64,000 bases of DNA from positions 143,043-207,042 of the forward strand of contig CAXBNI010000004.1 of assembly GCA_963977105.1 (NCBI GenBank), written 5' to 3'. Position 1 is the first letter of the stretch. Every line of letters begins with the position of its first letter. The notes below the pieces were generated by a model, which was not told the DNA's origin, searched no databases, and worked only from the letters and a program-made list of their open reading frames with translations. Of the stretch, positions 61,155 to 64,000 are shown piece by piece. The translations under genes and the position numbers were made by a program. The DNA is from UBA2705 sp963977105. GTDB taxonomy: Bacteria; Pseudomonadota; Alphaproteobacteria; Micavibrionales; Micavibrionaceae.

Positions 61155-61265
61155 AAGCCCCTTATTGCTAAGGGGGGTATAGTGACAGGTCGCACAGTTC
61201 CATATTCTGACCACGCTTACCACTAAAGAATACCGACAACCGCTATCATTACTGGTAGCGGTTGT
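61155..61265 (-). repeat. Left copy of a ~112-bp inverted repeat
   Basis: Reads on the minus strand in the same order as the right copy on the plus strand: a hairpin ACAACCGCTA / TAGCGGTTGT, then a conserved core TTTAGTGGTAAGCGTGGTCA followed by AATATGGAACTGTGCGACC and TGTCACTATACC, then a C-run and CCCCTTA / TAAGGGG hairpin with a T-rich end. About 90 percent identical to 63590-63703 by eye. It lies downstream of the methyltransferase and may end its transcript. Confidence 0.9.
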
Positions 61266-61520
61266 CGGTGTTTATTGATTGGAGATGATGTGGGATTGAC
61301 GCAAAATGGTATAAAAAGGTAATTGTCATATCTCATGCACTGCTACAATTTGAAATAACTGATTAAACCTTAAAAACTTGATTTAATTTTCAGAGCCATT
61401 TACTCACATTAAAGTAACTTATTGTTTTTTCATATACTTTTTAATTAATACAAAGGTTTGTAACAGAATACTTTTAGAGAATAGTTTGGGTTAGCCTGAC
61501 ACCACCCAAGAAGAAGATTT
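61266..61520. other. AT-rich spacer between the left repeat and the methyltransferase gene
   Basis: 255 bases; no open frame or known motif seen. Together with the repeat it makes a ~418-base gene-free stretch. Confidence 0.35.
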
Positions 61521-62186
61521 CTAAACCTTCTCCATCAAAATAAAGATATGGTAAGGAAACGAGTGAGAGTGCTTCATTTCGGTGATTTTCAGCCCTGCTT
61601 TTTCAGCATGCTCAATTAAATCTTTTTTCTTGAACCCTTTGTCTCCAACTTCAAACCAATGGTGTGCGTAAGGTGTTTTTGACTCTCTGTATTTTTCAAT
61701 AGGGCGTTTTATAGGTAAACGATCAAGAGTAAATGTCTTGATAAAGTTGCGGTTTATTTTTGGTAGGTTGACACTTAAACTTAGAGAAAGCCAGCGCCCA
61801 TAGTAAGGTAAAGATATGTAGACATATTTATTTGATGCCGCCGCCATTTTCTTCAAATGTAGAACATATGTTTCTGGAGGGTTGTGCTCAAGCGCTTGAA
61901 AAGCACAAACCAAATCAAACGTTTTGTCTTCAGGGAAACTCATTATGTCGCATAAGAAGTCTGGTTTGGCGCCATGGTCAACTACATCAGCCGCAAAATA
62001 TTCAACGCCATAATATTTAAGTACTGCTCCAAGAAATCCTCTACCTGGGCCGAACTCTAAAACGGAGTGAACATCTTCTAGGCATGCAGGGACGGTTAGC
62101 TGATGAAAAACGGAAAGCCAGTGCTTTTCACGTTTTGGGCGCACATCATGTGTAAGTTCAATATAGTTTTTAGAAGATTTATCCAT
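61521..62186 (-). CDS. SAM-dependent methyltransferase (accessory cassette)
   Basis: 221 residues. Class I Rossmann fold: motif I VLEFGPGRGFLGAVLKYYG (about 43-61), acidic motif FAADVVDHG, and FDLVCAFQALEHNPPE (about 85-100) with the 'LEH' of Ubie/MenG and small-molecule O/N-methyltransferases. There is no DNA-methyltransferase motif (DPPY or PC), so a DNA target is unlikely. The gene is AT-rich compared with neighbours. Five TTAATG repeats lie 16-45 bases before its ATG. It reads outward toward the left inverted repeat. Substrate is unknown. Confidence 0.85.
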   Translation of the reverse strand: MDKSSKNYIELTHDVRPKREKHWLSVFHQLTVPACLEDVHSVLEFGPGRGFLGAVLKYYGVEYFAADVVDHGAKPDFLCDIMSFPEDKTFDLVCAFQALEHNPPETYVLHLKKMAAASNKYVYISLPYYGRWLSLSLSVNLPKINRNFIKTFTLDRLPIKRPIEKYRESKTPYAHHWFEVGDKGFKKKDLIEHAEKAGLKITEMKHSHSFPYHIFILMEKV

Positions 62187-62487
62187 CTTATTCAGCCTAA
62201 TTTAATGTTAATGTTAATGTTAATGTTAATGTTGGCATATATCAATACATATAACCGTTATCGCTTATAAATTCACCGCTTTATGATTTTAGCGCTAAAG
62301 GGTTATTTTGAATTTTAGGTTATGGTGATGATACGTGTCTTACACGGAGAGGAGCGCGCATTGATAATAACTTAACTTTTGTTTTTTTTTATAAGTTTTA
62401 ACTACATTATCATCGTTTATATATGTTGAAAAAACTAAGAAATCATGCAAGATATATACTTTATTCAAGCTACCGAAAGGTTATACC
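62187..62487. other. Divergent AT-rich control region of the cassette
   Basis: 301 bases separating two outward-facing genes; holds the TTAATG tandem repeat and both promoters. GAAAGG lies at 62474 before the dioxygenase ATG. Confidence 0.5.
62202..62231. repeat. Tandem hexanucleotide repeat (TTAATG)5
   Basis: Five perfect copies of TTAATG occupy 62202-62231, in the promoter/leader zone of the methyltransferase. Hexamer tracts of this sort can change copy number by slippage and shift promoter spacing. Confidence 0.95.
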
Positions 62488-63405
62488 ATGACAATAATGA
62501 AGTCTTTAGATCGTATAGATACTGATACAGAGAGTGGGCTTCGAAGCCTTAAAGAAAATGGCATTACTTGTCTTCGAGGTTTCCCTAATTCTGTTTCATT
62601 AGAAAAGCTAATAAATAAAACCAATAAAATGCTTGAAAATCCATCTATTTATGGCTCTCAAGGGTATTATCAAAAAGATAGGCATAAAAAGATTTATGAA
62701 GCTTTTCTCCTTGGTGAAGAAGCCCATGAGGTTTTATTAGATGAGCGGATTCTAGATATTATAGAGGGCTATTTAGGTTCAAAGGCTCTTATACAAGAGA
62801 TGATTGTTAAGAATGATTTGGGTGATAACGAGCTTTATTTCCCAATGCACGCTCATACAGGCTCTTACAGAACATCTAAAAATGACGGGCCATTTTCAGT
62901 CGGTATAATGCTATATACACATGATACTGAGGAAGGAGCTTTTTGTTTCTCTCCTGGCACGCATAAATGGAATTTTCCTCATGGCGCTGATCCATATAAA
63001 TACCCAAAAGAGATGCAGAAAGAAATATTTGATGGAATGATCCGTGTTTCAGGTAAAAAAGGTGATATTGTTTTGTTTGACCATAGAGGTTTTCACGGCC
63101 CACAGCAGCCTGTTACAAAACCACGTACAGTATTTCTAGGTGGATTTCACCATGCACAAGATCACGGAAATAAAACTAAATGCCCCGTTGCTGTTTATAC
63201 GACAGATTTAAGATCGTTAAATGATCGCCAAAAGGATGTTCTCGGGGTTCACTCAGACGGAGCAATAATTCCTGCTGAACGGCTTCACTATAACACTTTT
63301 AAAAAAGACAACCCAATAGCTTATAAATTAGCAGATAAAATTGTTAAGGTGTATTTTAAGGCTCAAAGCTCTAAAGGAATGCTTAAGAAGTTAATTAAAA
63401 AATAA
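62488..63405 (+). CDS. Phytanoyl-CoA dioxygenase-like (PhyH) oxygenase (accessory cassette)
   Basis: 305 residues with the PhyH-type double-stranded beta-helix: VGIMLYTHDTEEGAFCFSPGTHKW (in pieces near 152-172), KKGDIVLFDHRGFHGPQQP (about 190-208) with the distal iron histidine in FHGP, and PRTVFLGGFHHA. The usual HxD pair is not obvious; the region reads FPMHAHTGSYR, so an altered iron site or a lost activity is possible. Family members hydroxylate lipids, natural products or nucleosides with 2-oxoglutarate. It is AT-rich and outward-facing. Confidence 0.8.
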   Translation: MTIMKSLDRIDTDTESGLRSLKENGITCLRGFPNSVSLEKLINKTNKMLENPSIYGSQGYYQKDRHKKIYEAFLLGEEAHEVLLDERILDIIEGYLGSKALIQEMIVKNDLGDNELYFPMHAHTGSYRTSKNDGPFSVGIMLYTHDTEEGAFCFSPGTHKWNFPHGADPYKYPKEMQKEIFDGMIRVSGKKGDIVLFDHRGFHGPQQPVTKPRTVFLGGFHHAQDHGNKTKCPVAVYTTDLRSLNDRQKDVLGVHSDGAIIPAERLHYNTFKKDNPIAYKLADKIVKVYFKAQSSKGMLKKLIKK

Positions 63406-63589
63406 ATATGGGTTGTTATAATATTTAATTTTGTGATTATCGTATAGTATTTTTGATTAAACAAAACTCAGTTTTTTAACTGAATTATTTGTCTCCTCCT
63501 ATTAATGGTGTGAAATGCCTCCCATAAGTTAGCAAATCCAACCAATATTTACCACAAATAAACTCCTGATTTCAAAGAATAATAAAGAA
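63406..63589. other. AT-rich spacer between the dioxygenase gene and the right repeat
   Basis: 184 bases with a TCAGTT / AACTGA hairpin at about 63467-63484, without a long T-run. No gene is seen. Together with the repeat it makes a ~322-base gene-free stretch. Confidence 0.4.
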
Positions 63590-63703
63590 ACAACCGCCAC
63601 CAAATAAATGATAGCGGTTGTTTGTATCTTTAGTGGTAAGTGTGGTCAAAATATGGAACTGTGCGACCTGTCACTATACCCCCCCCTTATTGCTAAGGGG
63701 CTT
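63590..63703 (+). repeat. Right copy of the ~112-bp inverted repeat
   Basis: Same element as 61155-61265 in inverted orientation: ACAACCGC..GCGGTTGT hairpin, TTTAGTGGTAAG core, GTGCGACCTGTCACTATACC, and the CCCCTTA / TAAGGGG hairpin. The loop of the last hairpin reads TTGC here and GCAA in the left copy when both are read in the same sense. That is the complement read backwards, as if this arm had been flipped. Confidence 0.9.
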
Positions 63704-63706
63704 TTT
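63681..63706 (+). terminator. Intrinsic terminator within the right repeat
   Basis: CCCCTTA / TAAGGGG stem with TTGC loop and CTTTTT after it, reading in the dioxygenase direction. Confidence 0.75.
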
Positions 63707-63727
63707 CGATATTTTGTTACGCTACTA

Positions 63728-64000
63728 TTATGCTGCGTCTTTGATGCGCAATGTCTTTTCAGACATCGTGCCGTGCATTTTCTTTTTCTTCTTGCCTGAG
63801 AATCCAGCGTTTTCTTCTGGTTTTTTTCTTTTTACTGGCTTGTTGCCAAAGCTTTGGAAGCCGTCTTCATGTGAACGAGACCTGCGGCCATCAGAAGGGC
63901 GGTCATCACGTTTTTGGAAGCTTGGCTTACCACCATATGGACGATCAGTGCGGTCCGAGCGATCAGAGCGTTCACCATCACGTTTGAACGGCTTGCGGCC
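63728..64000 (-). CDS. C-terminal tail of an RNA-binding protein (cut by window edge)
   Basis: The last 90 codons of a minus-strand gene. The tail is Arg/Lys/Gly/Asp-rich with RSDRSDRTDRPYGGKPSFQKR-like repeats (in pieces), then KKKKKMHGTMSEKTLRIKDAA at the end. Such basic, disordered tails occur on DEAD-box RNA helicases and on RluB-type pseudouridine synthases of alphaproteobacteria. The catalytic domain is outside the window, so the choice is open. Confidence 0.7.
   Translation of the reverse strand, partial: GRKPFKRDGERSDRSDRTDRPYGGKPSFQKRDDRPSDGRRSRSHEDGFQSFGNKPVKRKKPEENAGFSGKKKKKMHGTMSEKTLRIKDAA

Noticed and set aside
62202..62231. TTAATG repeats as a CRISPR or iteron array
   Set aside because: Units are six bases with no spacers, and no cas or rep gene is present.
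61521..63405. Cassette as a restriction-modification or other defence system
   Set aside because: The methyltransferase lacks DNA-methyltransferase motifs and no nuclease, helicase or toxin gene is present.
63608..63799. Open frame across the right inverted repeat
   Set aside because: It lies in the structured repeat and has no ribosome site. It ends inside the RNA-binding tail gene on the other strand.

Overview
The window looks like the origin-proximal region of an alphaproteobacterial chromosome of moderate-to-low GC. Support comes from gene content and order: hemE facing away from an AT-rich gap full of DnaA-box-like 9-mers; an aroE-coaE-dnaQ operon on the other side; a mnmG-rsmG-parA-parB cluster carrying perfect parS sites; leuS-lptE-holA; an RNase E whose S1 domain is split by a long insert; an Hsp20-DUF1150 pair; a long-form HPF; and aa3-type cytochrome oxidase genes (coxC, ctaG). 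The family cannot be fixed from the sequence alone.

Layout. 1-8.4 kb: partial hemE, putative oriC (370-763), an unknown protein, two tandem paralogous unknown proteins, then aroE-coaE-dnaQ-SCO1 and a FadL-like outer-membrane protein. 8.4-13.3 kb (minus): DUF3576 lipoprotein-leuS-lptE-holA. 13.4-15.5 kb (plus): lolA-like, flavin reductase, recR. 15.6-23.6 kb (minus): two unknown proteins, parB, parA, rsmG, mnmG and ftsK, with three parS sites. 23.8-31.3 kb: RNase E, an AMIN-domain cell-wall amidase, small lipoprotein, zf-CHCC protein, and Hsp20 behind a ROSE-like RNA thermometer, followed by DUF1150. 31.4-37.3 kb (minus): acyl-CoA dehydrogenase, cytochrome oxidase subunit III and assembly factor, Mrp ATPase; a 41-codon gene on the plus strand sits between them. 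37.4-45.2 kb (plus): hflK-hflC-degP membrane quality-control operon, P-loop kinase, a major porin, YggS, M48 protease with TPR repeats. 45.4-52.9 kb: HicB-like protein, class III aminotransferase, CBS protein, HPF, ArsR regulator, two LPS-type glycosyltransferases, hydrolase. 53.1-60.9 kb: tRNA-Ser(GGA), NhaA, a MASE1/CHASE/PAS histidine kinase, GreB, ribosomal oxygenase, ArsC-like protein, TerB and small proteins. 60.9-64 kb: an accessory cassette, then the C-terminal tail of an RNA-binding protein.

The most unusual parts are: (i) the origin, where five DnaA-box-like 9-mers repeat every 11-12 bp on one strand beside a perfect TTAA-N7-TTAA CtrA-type box; and (ii) a 2.55-kb cassette at the right end, bounded by two ~112-bp inverted copies of a structured element. 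The cassette carries a methyltransferase and a PhyH-type dioxygenase transcribed outward, and the methyltransferase has five TTAATG repeats directly upstream of its start. Together these suggest a possibly phase-variable surface-modification or small-molecule cassette. That function is inference.
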